A DNA stretch of 64,000 bases, taken from contig CP089931.1 in the NCBI GenBank assembly GCA_021307325.1, forward strand, positions 520,979 to 584,978, in the 5' to 3' direction. The stretch is from Peptoniphilus sp. GNH (GTDB lineage: Bacteria > Bacillota > Clostridia > Tissierellales > Peptoniphilaceae). The notes beneath the pieces are model-generated. The model saw nothing but the letters and a program-made list of their open reading frames with translations, was not told the DNA's origin and searched no databases. Of the stretch, positions 41,723-50,959 are shown in pieces (within the stretch, counting starts at the first letter, position 1; every line of letters starts with the position of its first letter). The position numbers were made by a program, and so were the translations under genes.

Positions 41723-42945
41723 TACTCAATCACAACCTTTTCTGGACTTGTTTTTGCAATAGATGCTCTAGCTATTTCTATGTTTGTTTGCTGCCAATCT
41801 TTACCATTTTTAGAAATAAAAGCATCAATATCTGCCACTCCACCAAGGCACATTATCCGTCCAAGTACTTTAGATTGAATTACATCTTCTCCAAGCTTTA
41901 ATCCGGAGTATTCAATTCCGTCCTCGTCCTTGCCACCAATATAATTTACAACTGCTCTTTTTACAGAATCGTCCCCCGTATAGTCTTTATCTTTTTTTAT
42001 TCTTAACTTTACAAATATGTTTTCGACTTTTGCTCTTGTAAACCCTATATGATGAATTGATTCTTTTTCATCCTTAATATCGATTACAACATCGCCAAAA
42101 GCTTGTATTCCTGCAGCTTTGTTATCATAGATTGTCTTTGCAATATCTCGGTCTTCTCCACCATATACAAAACAAGCAACTGACTTTGGAGGTATTCCAT
42201 CAATAGTTTCCATAGTTACATTCTCTCTAACTTCACAATCAACTACCTTGTCAATATCTAAAAGAGCAGCAGTAATAGCAGGCACAGTTGAGCCACCAAC
42301 TCTTGAGTATGATTTTTTATATCTTTCTCTGAATTCAGCGTCAGTCTCTATATTTAACCCACCAACAGAGGCTTCTTTGTTAATGACTTTATTAATTCCT
42401 AATGAAGGGTTTAAGATTTCAGTTATAGTTTCTTTGTCAACATTATTGTTTCTTCCTGCTCCAATTGATTCGACATAGACATCAGCACTTCCACCACTTA
42501 TACTTGCCTCTTCAAGCGTTTCAAAAACAATTCCCTTCTTAGTACTAACCATAAAACCTTTTGGAATTATAACTCCATCATCTCCATAAATCGTAATTAT
42601 AGTTTTACTTTTAGTTGCAGGTCGTCTTGTAATAGTTAAATACATTCCCACATTATCAAGCGCTGTTCCTTCTGCAGAATTGACAAAAGGAGCATTGTAG
42701 ACATCCTCTGCCAACTCCCATAAATAAGCCTCGTCCCAAGATAAATTTCTAATCAATTTACCCAAAAAAGAAGTCTCTGAAGTATCAATATTTACTCCAA
42801 AGACCTTTTTTGCTCTTTTAATTCTATCTGCTACACATTCAGGATATAGCTTTCTTCTAAATCCAAACTTAGTAAGTCCAAATTCTGAATTATTGATTTT
42901 CTTTACATCGTCAATCATACATAATCCATCTTTGCAATTATCCAA
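41713..42945 (-). CDS. Baseplate J/gp47-family protein
   Basis: About 411 residues forming the baseplate wedge. Family blocks include FVNSAEGTALDNVGMYLTIT, IPKGFMVSTKKGIVFETLE and the NIETDAEFRERYKKSYSRVGGST stretch. The best ribosome site (AGGAGG) is nine bases before a TTG at 42945; ATG at 42918 is the alternative. It overlaps the gp25-like gene by eight bases, as in P2, Mu and PBSX clusters. Confidence 0.85.
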   Translation of the reverse strand: MDNCKDGLCMIDDVKKINNSEFGLTKFGFRRKLYPECVADRIKRAKKVFGVNIDTSETSFLGKLIRNLSWDEAYLWELAEDVYNAPFVNSAEGTALDNVGMYLTITRRPATKSKTIITIYGDDGVIIPKGFMVSTKKGIVFETLEEASISGGSADVYVESIGAGRNNNVDKETITEILNPSLGINKVINKEASVGGLNIETDAEFRERYKKSYSRVGGSTVPAITAALLDIDKVVDCEVRENVTMETIDGIPPKSVACFVYGGEDRDIAKTIYDNKAAGIQAFGDVVIDIKDEKESIHHIGFTRAKVENIFVKLRIKKDKDYTGDDSVKRAVVNYIGGKDEDGIEYSGLKLGEDVIQSKVLGRIMCLGGVADIDAFISKNGKDWQQTNIEIARASIAKTSPEKVVIEYVS

Positions 42946-43300
42946 GATCCACCACCTCCTTGAGCCATAACTCTTGTTCACCTCTATCAATAATCAAAAT
43001 ATCAATAGCAGCAGTCCTGTTTTTAGCATCTCTTTCTATATTTATATTCCTAACTTCTTTTACTCTCTCATCCTGTAGGCAACATTCACGAATGACAAAT
43101 TCCATCTCCCTATCACTTTTACCTTTTCCACTTATTGACTGATAATCAAGCCCAAGATTAATGTTTAGAAACCATTCATTTTTATTTACAGATAAACGGT
43201 TTTCAATATTTTGCCTAAGTTCCTCTTGACCACCTACAAGTTCAAGGTCATCGTTAACGACAGTATCTCCACCAATCATTTTAAAAGTGTTTTTATACAT
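42938..43300 (-). CDS. Baseplate wedge protein, gp25/DUF2634-like
   Basis: 120 residues: NDDLELVGGQEELRQNIENR and EWFLNINLGLDYQSISGKG are typical of the gp25-lysozyme-like/DUF2634 baseplate proteins that recruit the sheath and precede gp47. Contractile-tail diagnostic. Confidence 0.8.
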   Translation of the reverse strand: MYKNTFKMIGGDTVVNDDLELVGGQEELRQNIENRLSVNKNEWFLNINLGLDYQSISGKGKSDREMEFVIRECCLQDERVKEVRNINIERDAKNRTAAIDILIIDRGEQELWLKEVVDLG

Positions 43301-43308
43301 TTAACCAC

Positions 43309-43863
43309 CTACACAATACTTGCTCCGTCGCTTGTACCATCTCCCTTGACCGCTATTTCTCTACCTCTATATTTAGCAAAGCCTTTTAACTCAATTTCTG
43401 CAGCTTCTATTTTTATTTTCCCATAGCTTTTTATATTTATTTTTGCAGTATTTGAAATATTTTGAATAATAAGACTGTCAGGATCATCTATGTTTAAGCT
43501 ATCATTTAATAAAGTTATTCCACCAATGCAGATACAGTCCGAAACATCGTGTCCTCGTTCCGTTTCTGTCTTATCTTCTCCTAGTAAGATATTATCAGTG
43601 TCATTATCGGCAAATATTAAAATAACAATATCATCAGCTTTTAACGGATAATAAACAACAAAATCTTTGCTCCTTATTGTTGCAACTGGAACATTAATGA
43701 TCATGGCGTTATCTTCGCTCGGTAGTGGCATAACATCAACTTTCATAGTCTCGGGATAAAACTTAACAACCTTTGCCACTTTACAGACATTCGTTTCTCC
43801 TGCAATGTTCTTTTTAAAATCTTCAAAAAAGTTATTTGCATTCCTATTTGCTTGTTCTCTCAT
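43309..43863 (-). CDS. Baseplate spike protein, Gp138 N-terminal domain
   Basis: 184 residues. The OB-fold N-terminal half (VVKFYPETMKVDVMPLP, VYYPLKADDIVILIFAD) matches the Gp138/gpV-type spike. The C-terminal half is a Ser/Lys beta-helical stretch (NISNTAKINIKSYGKIKIE) suited to the membrane-puncturing tip. It overlaps the hub gene by four bases. Confidence 0.75.
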   Translation of the reverse strand: MREQANRNANNFFEDFKKNIAGETNVCKVAKVVKFYPETMKVDVMPLPSEDNAMIINVPVATIRSKDFVVYYPLKADDIVILIFADNDTDNILLGEDKTETERGHDVSDCICIGGITLLNDSLNIDDPDSLIIQNISNTAKINIKSYGKIKIEAAEIELKGFAKYRGREIAVKGDGTSDGASIV

Positions 43864-44708
43864 ATTTCCTCAACCTCTAACTCGGTGTTGAAATCTTTTG
43901 AATGTTTCCCAGAAATGACTCTAAAAGTGCCATTTAAAACCTTACACTCAATCTTAACTACGCTATCAGTTTCTATTTTTGGATTTAAAAGACAAGTAAC
44001 CTTCCAAGTCTTTTTTGTTTCCTTATTTTTCTTCTTATCCTTTTCTTTTGCGACATCAGGATTTTTATCTCCACTTTCATCTTTGTTTAGTGTCGGTAAT
44101 CCTACAAGGCCAGTGTCCTTATTTAAGACAAACCCTGTAGTATAACCTTTCTTTTGATCTCTTATAACGATTCGATTTTTGTTTATAAACATTTTGGATT
44201 CCGTATCTTTTACAAGTTGAATTAAAGATTTGCTTGCAAATCCTTTAATAGTTTTTCCAAGTTTATAAATTAAATCTTTTTTAGGCTTTATTTCTACAAT
44301 TTCATATCCCATCACATTGGCAAGGTCTCTCATAATAACACTTGCCTTAGTTGCGTTGGTATAGGTCTTATTAAGTTCAGCCTTTCTCCAAGCCTTAGTT
44401 CCATCCCCAACTGTAATTTTAGTTACCTTATCAAGACCCTCCCAAGTTGTTTCTATATCCTCAATCTCGCCTGTGAGTATGTTAGCTTTATTATTCATGT
44501 ACTTATAGCCAACATTAAGGTACAAATAACCATCTCGCTTTATATCGTTTATAGTGTCATCTGATAAGTTATAAATTGTAACTGTGGATATATCAGGCTC
44601 CTTCTCATCATTAAAAGATACATCAAAATCAATTTCAAGAGCATTTTCTCCCAAGTTTGTAAATCTCTTTTGACCAGCTAAAACCTCAATATCATGAATC
44701 CAAAACAT
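43860..44708 (-). CDS. Baseplate hub protein (Mu gp44 / T4 gp27-like)
   Basis: About 282 residues. The first domain (EIDFDVSFNDEKEPDISTVT then IYNLSDDTI) is shared with phage hub proteins. Later LNKTYTNATKASVIMRDLAN and a Lys/Asp linker (about 220-240) lead to a C-terminal OB-like domain ending VISGKHSKDFNTELEVEEI. It is likely the trimeric hub between tube and spike. The start region has three ATGs; the one at 44708 is chosen for spacing from GAGG. Confidence 0.7.
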   Translation of the reverse strand: MFWIHDIEVLAGQKRFTNLGENALEIDFDVSFNDEKEPDISTVTIYNLSDDTINDIKRDGYLYLNVGYKYMNNKANILTGEIEDIETTWEGLDKVTKITVGDGTKAWRKAELNKTYTNATKASVIMRDLANVMGYEIVEIKPKKDLIYKLGKTIKGFASKSLIQLVKDTESKMFINKNRIVIRDQKKGYTTGFVLNKDTGLVGLPTLNKDESGDKNPDVAKEKDKKKNKETKKTWKVTCLLNPKIETDSVVKIECKVLNGTFRVISGKHSKDFNTELEVEEI

Positions 44709-45000
44709 ACAAAAAAACATCCTCATTTAAATTGTCATAGTCTACCTTATTTGCTATTCCCGTCGTATCAAACGGTTTAATAACAACTTTTGGCACTCCT
44801 AAATATTTTAAATTTTCAAAAAGTTCAACATTGTAGACTACTTTGTAACTATCAACTATCTTTACATGGTCTTTTTTTACCGATACCGTAAAGAAATCAC
44901 CAACAGAATTATAGTTTAACTCTAATTGAAAAGTAGAATTATCAAGTACAATCTCGAATTCATAGGGTATTTGATTCTTATCAATGTTAATAAATTTCAA
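44692..45000 (-). CDS. Baseplate plug-like protein (DUF6983-like)
   Basis: 102 residues: IPYEFEIVLDNSTFQLELNY then NSVGDFFTVSV, ending with DNLNEDVFLYVLDS. The pattern resembles the baseplate plug family found between the distal tail protein and the hub. It overlaps both neighbours. Confidence 0.6.
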   Translation of the reverse strand: MKFINIDKNQIPYEFEIVLDNSTFQLELNYNSVGDFFTVSVKKDHVKIVDSYKVVYNVELFENLKYLGVPKVVIKPFDTTGIANKVDYDNLNEDVFLYVLDS

Positions 45001-45467
45001 CGTGTTTGCACCTGCTTTCTTCCTGCATTAGTTTTTGCCTTAACCTTTGTAGCAGTTTTTGCGTCTTGCTTTTTAGTATCTGGATTTTTAACATTTACTT
45101 CAAAAGTTTCTGGTTTGGCAATTTTAACATGTTGTAAAGTAATTGAATAATCGAATCCCTTGGCATTAGTAACAGAATGATTAGTATCTAAATTAATTAA
45201 GACCAAATTTTTAAAAATATTTCTCCCTACATAAGTCAAAAGTGTAGATTCTCTTTGATAAGTTCTCAAAAGTCCCAACTTCGCAGGAGCATCATTAACT
45301 ATTGAGCCTTGAAGCCTTAAAGTATAAGGTTTAATTTGCATATGGTCGGCAATATCTTCCCCTTTTTCTACTGGTTTACTTGTTACATCAGCAGTATTTG
45401 ACGGGTTTTCCTCTACCACTGCATCCATAATTACGTCTTGTAGCCTTATTCTCATTGTGTTAACCAA
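44997..45467 (-). CDS. Dit-like distal tail/baseplate protein
   Basis: 156 residues. The central part IKPYTLRLQGSIVNDAPAKL then GLLRTYQRESTLLTYVGRN resembles Dit-like N-terminal domains of Mu gp43-type proteins. The C-terminal 35 residues are a Lys/Thr-rich tail. It lies directly behind the tape measure gene as expected. Confidence 0.65.
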   Translation of the reverse strand: MVNTMRIRLQDVIMDAVVEENPSNTADVTSKPVEKGEDIADHMQIKPYTLRLQGSIVNDAPAKLGLLRTYQRESTLLTYVGRNIFKNLVLINLDTNHSVTNAKGFDYSITLQHVKIAKPETFEVNVKNPDTKKQDAKTATKVKAKTNAGRKQVQTR

Positions 45468-45471
45468 GTTA

Positions 45472-47418
45472 TCACGCCCTTTGTAACTGCATTTCTTTGA
45501 AGAAAATATCTAGTTGTTTTCTAACTTCTGATGCTATATTTTGAGGAGCCTCTTTACCTTCACCAGAATAATTAATAATGATCGTAGGATTATAGTTGTG
45601 TGATCCTTCCATTTTATTATTTGTAACGCTTTGCTTTTCGTTTTTATTAAATAAGCTAGGAAGTCCATCTTTAGTTCCGCCCATTTTTTTATACTGTCTA
45701 CCTGCAGAAGCCGTTAAAATCATTTCATCTTTGTGCAAATTCGCAGCATAATTATCATAAGGCACTGAATCAAGACCTGTTGCATGAGAAGGTAGCCAAC
45801 CTTTAATTTTTTCATAAGCCCCGCCTACTACATTGACTACACCTTTTATTGGCTTTGCGAAAAATGCTTTTACCGCTTCCCATTTTTGCTTTATCGTTTC
45901 CAAGGCATTTGAAACAACAGATTTCATTGCATTAAATCCATTTGCTACTGCATTAGCTGCACCTTCTAATTTTGACTTAATTTGTCCTCCAAGTTCCCCA
46001 GCCTTAGCCTTTATAGTTTCCCAGTGATAAGCTAGAGCAATTCCTGCAGCGGATAAAAGAGCAAATGCCCCTATTGCCACTGCAACCGGTGCAGTTAACA
46101 TTCCAATTCCTGCAACTAGTCCACCAATAGCCATAACAAGACCACCAATAACAAGAAGAACAGGACCGAGAGCAACTGCTCCCAAGGCTATCAAAGATAT
46201 AACCTTTTGTTGATGCGGAGTAAGATTTTGAAATTTCATAGCAAGCTCTCCAATTTTGCCCATGATATTTGAAATAATCGGCATAACTTGAGTCCCCATG
46301 TCAATAAAAGCATTTCTTAATTGTTCAACTGCCTTTGCATGTTCTAATTCATCACCCATCATTTTTTCATAGTTTTTATCAACAGATTCATCAGAGTTTT
46401 TCATAGCGTCTAAAGCCTTGTTGTAAGCATCAGTTCCGCCCTGCGTTAAAGAATTTGCAGCTTTTCCTGCATTGATATTTCCAAACATATCCCCAAGTTC
46501 AAGACCTGCGCTTTTAGCATTTTCTTTAATTATATTTAAAACATCACCAATATTTTTTCCTTCTTGTGTTAATTGCTTAAAAGACTTCCCAGTCATTTCT
46601 TTTAAAGCCTTATCTGATTTTGAACCATTTGAAGATAATTCATTAAGTAGACTGTTCATTGTAGTGGTTGCTTCGGCTGCATTGATACCTCTTGAAGTTA
46701 AAACTGCATAACTTGCACCTAACTGATCAAAGCCTACACCTGCAGCAGCTGCTGTAGGAATTACACGTCCCATAGATTTACCTAACTCATCAACAGTAAT
46801 CTTGCCTAAATCTTGAGTCTTAACCATTATATCTTGAATTTTTTCAACTTTTGGTGCAGCATCCCCATAAGCATTAAGAGCAGTAGTTGTCGCATCTATT
46901 ACTGTAGGTAGATCTGTAAATCCTGCTTTAGTTAATTTTAACCCTTGTTCTGTAAATTTAGTTAAATCTTCTGTCCTAACTCCAGATGACAAAGCTTCAT
47001 ACATAGCATTGGCCACTTCCTCTTGCATAATTCCACTTTCGTTTGATATTCTCTTAACTGTCTTTTTAAGTTCTGCAGTTGGCAAAATATTTTCATCTGT
47101 CAGGGTGGTTACCTGCCTTATTGCAGTATCAAGACTTTTAGCATCTGAAACTCCCTGTTTTAATTTAATAGCAAGTGGCATTGTTGTAGCAGTTAAGCCT
47201 GCACCTACTTTTGCAATACTTCCCCCAACTGACTTAAATTTTGAACCAGTACTCGTAAGATTATCTTGCATTTTAGACCAACCACTTTTAGAGACCTTGT
47301 CCGTCTCCTGCATGCTCTTTTTTAAACCATCTATTTTTTCGTCTGCTTTTTGAACATCACTTGCAAATTCGCCTGCACCTTCTGCCGCCAACTTCCAAGC
47401 TAATTCTCTAACTGACAT
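45472..47418 (-). CDS. Tail tape measure protein (TP901 family)
   Basis: 648 residues. The N-terminal coiled coil is followed by the TP901 core (KRISNESGIMQEEVANAMYE, ALTKAGFTDLPTVIDATTTA-like, AAAAGVGFDQLGASYAVLTS). A hydrophobic block of three helices (about 405-470) and a C-terminal Gly/His part follow (SHATGLDSVPYDNYAANLHK). Tape length sets tail length; the family rule of about 1.5 angstrom per residue gives near 100 nm. It is chaperoned by the frameshifted proteins encoded upstream. Confidence 0.88.
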   Translation of the reverse strand: MSVRELAWKLAAEGAGEFASDVQKADEKIDGLKKSMQETDKVSKSGWSKMQDNLTSTGSKFKSVGGSIAKVGAGLTATTMPLAIKLKQGVSDAKSLDTAIRQVTTLTDENILPTAELKKTVKRISNESGIMQEEVANAMYEALSSGVRTEDLTKFTEQGLKLTKAGFTDLPTVIDATTTALNAYGDAAPKVEKIQDIMVKTQDLGKITVDELGKSMGRVIPTAAAAGVGFDQLGASYAVLTSRGINAAEATTTMNSLLNELSSNGSKSDKALKEMTGKSFKQLTQEGKNIGDVLNIIKENAKSAGLELGDMFGNINAGKAANSLTQGGTDAYNKALDAMKNSDESVDKNYEKMMGDELEHAKAVEQLRNAFIDMGTQVMPIISNIMGKIGELAMKFQNLTPHQQKVISLIALGAVALGPVLLVIGGLVMAIGGLVAGIGMLTAPVAVAIGAFALLSAAGIALAYHWETIKAKAGELGGQIKSKLEGAANAVANGFNAMKSVVSNALETIKQKWEAVKAFFAKPIKGVVNVVGGAYEKIKGWLPSHATGLDSVPYDNYAANLHKDEMILTASAGRQYKKMGGTKDGLPSLFNKNEKQSVTNNKMEGSHNYNPTIIINYSGEGKEAPQNIASEVRKQLDIFFKEMQLQRA

Positions 47419-47429
47419 TACTTCACCCC

Positions 47430-47624
47430 CTAACTTTCTTCAATCATTTCTACAGCTTGCCATAGCTTGTATAGATCATCTTCCGTTATTTCCATTGCTT
47501 CAGTATAAGTCAAATAACCTAACTTAATTAATTGAAGAATTGGTTTCCAGAATTTGTCATAATTATTTTCTACTTCTTCTCTGAGATCTCTGGCTTTTTT
47601 GCCATGTATTGAAAAAAAATGCAT
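47430..47624 (-). CDS. Tail assembly chaperone, frameshift extension (T part)
   Basis: 64-codon frame whose useful part follows the slippery site at 47594-47600, giving ARDLREEVENNYDKFWKPIL onward. It has no ribosome site of its own. It should be made as the C-terminal 54 residues of a 139-residue fusion with the upstream chaperone, the equivalent of lambda gpGT. Confidence 0.75.
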   Translation of the reverse strand: MHFFSIHGKKARDLREEVENNYDKFWKPILQLIKLGYLTYTEAMEITEDDLYKLWQAVEMIEES

Positions 47625-47848
47625 TCAGTAATTAGAAGTTCCAATTCTCCTAAGTCATCAAAATCCTCAATCTTTACTTTTGGATTGACTACTATATTAG
47701 CTAAACATTCATCATACATTACTACATCATCGGTCATTCCAGAAGGTAGAGTCCATTTTTGTCTTATCTCTAGTGCCTTTCTAATAGGAAGTTTTTGTAA
47801 TACATATTTCTTACCCATAACCTCAACAGTCTTTTGTTCAAAATCCAT
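47570..47848 (-). CDS. Tail assembly chaperone (G part)
   Basis: 92 residues, helical, located between tail tube and tape measure genes, the standard place of lambda gpG/XkdN-like chaperones. It contains KLPIRKALEIRQKWTLPSGM and ends seven residues after the slippery site. It binds the tape measure protein before tube polymerisation. Confidence 0.78.
   Translation of the reverse strand: MDFEQKTVEVMGKKYVLQKLPIRKALEIRQKWTLPSGMTDDVVMYDECLANIVVNPKVKIEDFDDLGELELLITECIFFQYMAKKPEISEKK
47594..47600 (-). promoter_or_regulatory. Programmed -1 ribosomal frameshift site
   Basis: Coding-strand heptamer A AAA AAG, read in the zero frame as GCA AAA AAG. It is the most slip-prone bacterial -1 signal and lies exactly where the two chaperone frames overlap. 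Slippage joins MAKK to ARDLREEV. Confidence 0.8.
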
Positions 47849-47883
47849 CTTTAAACTCCTTTAAATAAAAAATAAGAGCCAAA

Positions 47884-48297
47884 TTAAAGGCTCTTATTGT
47901 ATACAAATGGAATAAACACTTCAAACTCTACTCCCTCAGCTTCTTTTTTTCTTGAATAGTCTGGAGTTTTAAGAATTCTACATTCATCACATGAAATATT
48001 TCTTCCATTGTCGTTCATATCAACCATAGTAAAAGTAAAATCTCTTTTACTTGCTGCCAAATCCATTATGAAATTAATGTGCGGACTTGTAGACATCAAA
48101 GGCAATTTTGCTTTCGCTGTTTCGTCGTGGTTAAGGGTATAGTGGACGCTTCCATCTACTCCAACCTTTGGAATTACATTATCCTCATTTTTTTCTACTG
48201 TGATTTTTGCATCCTCTGAAAAACCCGTTAAATAAACTCCGTCTACTTGCACTATGACTTTTTCAGGGTCATAAGTATATGTCTTTTTTTCAGTCAT
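47884..48297 (-). CDS. Tail tube protein (DUF3277-like)
   Basis: 137 residues. VIVQVDGVYLTGFSEDAKIT then VGVDGSVHYTLNHDETA and LPLMSTSPHINFIMDLAASK are typical of the DUF3277 tube family that accompanies DUF3383 sheaths. It shares the last base of the sheath gene region (adjacent stop/start). Confidence 0.8.
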   Translation of the reverse strand: MTEKKTYTYDPEKVIVQVDGVYLTGFSEDAKITVEKNEDNVIPKVGVDGSVHYTLNHDETAKAKLPLMSTSPHINFIMDLAASKRDFTFTMVDMNDNGRNISCDECRILKTPDYSRKKEAEGVEFEVFIPFVYNKSL

Positions 48298-49286
48298 TAT
48301 TTATCCTCCTCATTAACTGTGTCATAGGTTAGAATTCCGCTGATTTGTCCTGTATGAATTGCACCTTGAAGCATTGCAGTCCAAACAACATAGTCATACT
48401 TTCTAAGAGCGACTTCATTTGAAGGAACATCTTGTCTAAGTCTATAGTCAACCTTGTATTGTCCTTCTTCTACTATCCCTTGATCAACTGCTCTGGACAA
48501 TATTTTTTCAGTTTCTCCAACAATCATTCCTATACCTTTATTTGTGTATGGAATCTTATCTTCAACAAGCGCTAGTCTTTGTAGTGCTTCTTCAAGTCTA
48601 AATCTAATCCAGTATTCTCCAAGAACAACATCAATATATTCTCCAGATAACATTTTTCCTTCAGTTGTTTGTAAAACACCTAATTTCTCAATATAGGTAA
48701 AAATACTATTCTTTTCTAAATCTGCAATATCCATCTTTGATATTACACATTCTTTCACACCTTGAAGTGTCTTAAATTTTGCAGTTTTTCCACCTATTTT
48801 ATAAGACATGATAACTGCCAATGCCTCTGCAGCAAATGAATCAGGATCTGAGTGATACATAACAAAAGTATTGTCATAGGCTTGCTTTCCTAATATTTTG
48901 GCATCTTCAATACTGTTAGTAGTAGCTGCATAAACCTTGTTCTCTACTTGACAAAGTTCAGAAATCCCTTTAATTGTTTCCACACTATTATCGGTGCAAT
49001 TGACAAAGAAAAAATCATGATTGTCTTGCAGAATTTTTTTAAATCCTTCCACTGCATCTCCACTTTTGCCAACAATTGCAACCTCTTGAGGCTGTGGTTT
49101 TTGCATAAATAGTCTGCTAGCTAGTTTATAAGCCTTACTTTTAGTATCAAGTTCCTTAACATCTTCTGGTCCTATAATTTTATAATTATATTCTTTAGTA
49201 GTATCAAAAATAAGAATCGTTCCAAACCCTCTTTCTGATACCCCTACAGTTTTTCTCTGAATATTTACAGGAAAATCCAATATCAT
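48297..49286 (-). CDS. Tail sheath protein (DUF3383-like)
   Basis: 329 residues. VGVSERGFGTILIFDTTKEY, a nucleotide-fold-like middle part and the C-terminal ALRKYDYVVWTAMLQGAIHT are DUF3383 features. Sheath subunits contract to drive the tube through the envelope, so the phage is myovirus-like. It overlaps the neck gene by four bases. Confidence 0.82.
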   Translation of the reverse strand: MILDFPVNIQRKTVGVSERGFGTILIFDTTKEYNYKIIGPEDVKELDTKSKAYKLASRLFMQKPQPQEVAIVGKSGDAVEGFKKILQDNHDFFFVNCTDNSVETIKGISELCQVENKVYAATTNSIEDAKILGKQAYDNTFVMYHSDPDSFAAEALAVIMSYKIGGKTAKFKTLQGVKECVISKMDIADLEKNSIFTYIEKLGVLQTTEGKMLSGEYIDVVLGEYWIRFRLEEALQRLALVEDKIPYTNKGIGMIVGETEKILSRAVDQGIVEEGQYKVDYRLRQDVPSNEVALRKYDYVVWTAMLQGAIHTGQISGILTYDTVNEEDK

Positions 49287-49792
49287 TTTATACCTCCCTC
49301 GATTTTATAACTTTCAATAGTTTCCGTTCTATCTTTTATTTCTTGTACCAGTCTAAACTCTACATCAAATCCATATCTATACTCATAAGCTTCTCCCAAT
49401 AACACCGTCCTATCAGTTATATTGCCGACATTAACAACAATATAATTATAGTCACTTAAAATTCGTCTTCCTTTAAATCTAAACCATTCCCAAGCTTTTA
49501 TTGCAGCTTCCTCACATTCCTCTAAATCATCGGAATAAGCATTAAAAGACATGATAGACTTCGGTTGAAATTCTAGGGTACTTACCACATCATATTTAAA
49601 ATTCTGATTTAGTGACGACTCAAAGCTCTCTTTTAAAACTCCACCCTCGCCTGTATTTTGCCTTAGAATTATAAATTTATATGAGTAATAAGGATACTTA
49701 GGTTTTTTATGGTTGCTATCAGTCTGTACTACCAAGAGATTAGTTTCTTCATTAAGTTCTTTTACAAAGCTTTCACGTAATTTCTTTATCAT
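49283..49792 (-). CDS. Phage neck/tail terminator protein
   Basis: 169 residues, containing YPYYSYKFI and the C-terminal VLLGEAYEYRYGFDVEFRLV, features of the neck terminator (LIC_12616-like) proteins preceding the sheath gene. It ends tube/sheath growth at the head-proximal end. Confidence 0.65.
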   Translation of the reverse strand: MIKKLRESFVKELNEETNLLVVQTDSNHKKPKYPYYSYKFIILRQNTGEGGVLKESFESSLNQNFKYDVVSTLEFQPKSIMSFNAYSDDLEECEEAAIKAWEWFRFKGRRILSDYNYIVVNVGNITDRTVLLGEAYEYRYGFDVEFRLVQEIKDRTETIESYKIEGGIK

Positions 49793-50156
49793 CTCTATTG
49801 GACCTTTCTAAGATATATATGTGTAAACCCAAGTCATAGTCAGAATAATCTTTCTCAGCCAAAATTTTATAGAACTTATGAGTACCATTGATTTGTAAAT
49901 TTTCTATAATCGTTCCTTTTTCTAACTTTGAATAGCAATACAACTTTCTGTTATCAGACGAATAGCTCCCACCTTCATCAAATTTTAAATCATCATTGCT
50001 TAAAGGGACTATTGCAGCAGGTATTAAAATAAGATTGATTTCTTCTCCCGAAACATAAATTCCGCCCTTTTCTTGATCATAATAACCTTCAGATTTAATT
50101 AAGGCTTTAGTAGTACCTTTTGAATAATTGGCCACTAAATTTTTAAAATCAAACAT
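49773..50156 (-). CDS. Phage head-tail joining protein, unrecognised family
   Basis: 127 residues, beta-rich (GGIYVSGEEINLILIPAAIV). The position between the gp10-like and terminator genes fits a stopper or joining protein. It overlaps both neighbours. Confidence 0.6.
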   Translation of the reverse strand: MFDFKNLVANYSKGTTKALIKSEGYYDQEKGGIYVSGEEINLILIPAAIVPLSNDDLKFDEGGSYSSDNRKLYCYSKLEKGTIIENLQINGTHKFYKILAEKDYSDYDLGLHIYILERSNRDDKEIT

Positions 50157-50661
50157 AAATCACCTCAAAATCAATAGAATTAATTAATCTCCCTGTATCA
50201 ATTAAAGGTTTAGTCTTTGGTCTTTTATGCTCCAACGTTACAGGTGAATTCGGTTCAAAACTGCCACTCTTTATATAGTCTTTAATCAAATTAACACAGG
50301 CATTGCCTACTATTTGGTAAAAGTTATCAGCACTTATTTTACTGTCTATTACAGCTTCCAATAGCTCCCCATAACTTTCTATTTTCTTTTGATTTTCATC
50401 AAAACTCGAACGCACAAAACTTCTTTCAGGTATTTTGATCACTTTAGTATTCTTACTTATGTTAATACCAAACTCATATCTAAAAAAACCTCTCATTTTA
50501 TTTGTAACAGGTATATTGCAGCCATACTCATTAACATTGGCAATCATAAGGATCTCACCACCAGATTTAGATAAAATACCAATTCTCACAACAGTACTCG
50601 AAAGCTTTTCAAGAGTTTTTAAAATCTTATCTATATTACTTCTATCTTCTACCGTCATCAT
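50149..50661 (-). CDS. Phage virion morphogenesis/tail completion protein (HK97 gp10/Mu gpG-like)
   Basis: 170 residues: VVRIGILSKSGGEILMIANV then NEYGCNIP, later IPERSFVRSSFDEN and LIDTGRLINSIDFEVI. The order of VGI, NEYG, IPxRxF and L-x-D-T-G-x-L motifs is characteristic of this neck protein family. It overlaps the connector gene upstream. Confidence 0.75.
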   Translation of the reverse strand: MMTVEDRSNIDKILKTLEKLSSTVVRIGILSKSGGEILMIANVNEYGCNIPVTNKMRGFFRYEFGINISKNTKVIKIPERSFVRSSFDENQKKIESYGELLEAVIDSKISADNFYQIVGNACVNLIKDYIKSGSFEPNSPVTLEHKRPKTKPLIDTGRLINSIDFEVIYV

Positions 50662-50959
50662 AGTACTTCTTTATTTTGTCAGACATTATATAAGGTCTTC
50701 TGTAAGGGTTTATCCATTCCAATATGAAATCTGGCAAGCCCGATGATCCTCCACCCGATCCGTTGCCATTAACATAAGTTATACTCATATCAGATAATTT
50801 TTCACTTGCAACGTTAAATTTCATAGGATCAAGTTTTACTAAATTTTCTAAAGCTAAGGCTACACCACTAGGATAAGGTTCTTTGAAAAGTATATTACAG
50901 TAGTCTTCAATCTGCCTTAGGTATAACTCTTGAAGTCTCTTTTCTTCTTTCTCCGTCAT
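50642..50959 (-). CDS. Phage head-tail connector (gp6-like)
   Basis: About 105 residues, N-terminal helices (EEKRLQELYLRQIEDYCNIL) and a helical bundle typical of the connector that docks on the portal. Gly/Ser linker NGNGSGGGSSGLPD precedes a basic tail. Position between capsid and neck supports the call. Confidence 0.65.
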   Translation of the reverse strand: MTEKEEKRLQELYLRQIEDYCNILFKEPYPSGVALALENLVKLDPMKFNVASEKLSDMSITYVNGNGSGGGSSGLPDFILEWINPYRRPYIMSDKIKKYYDDGRR

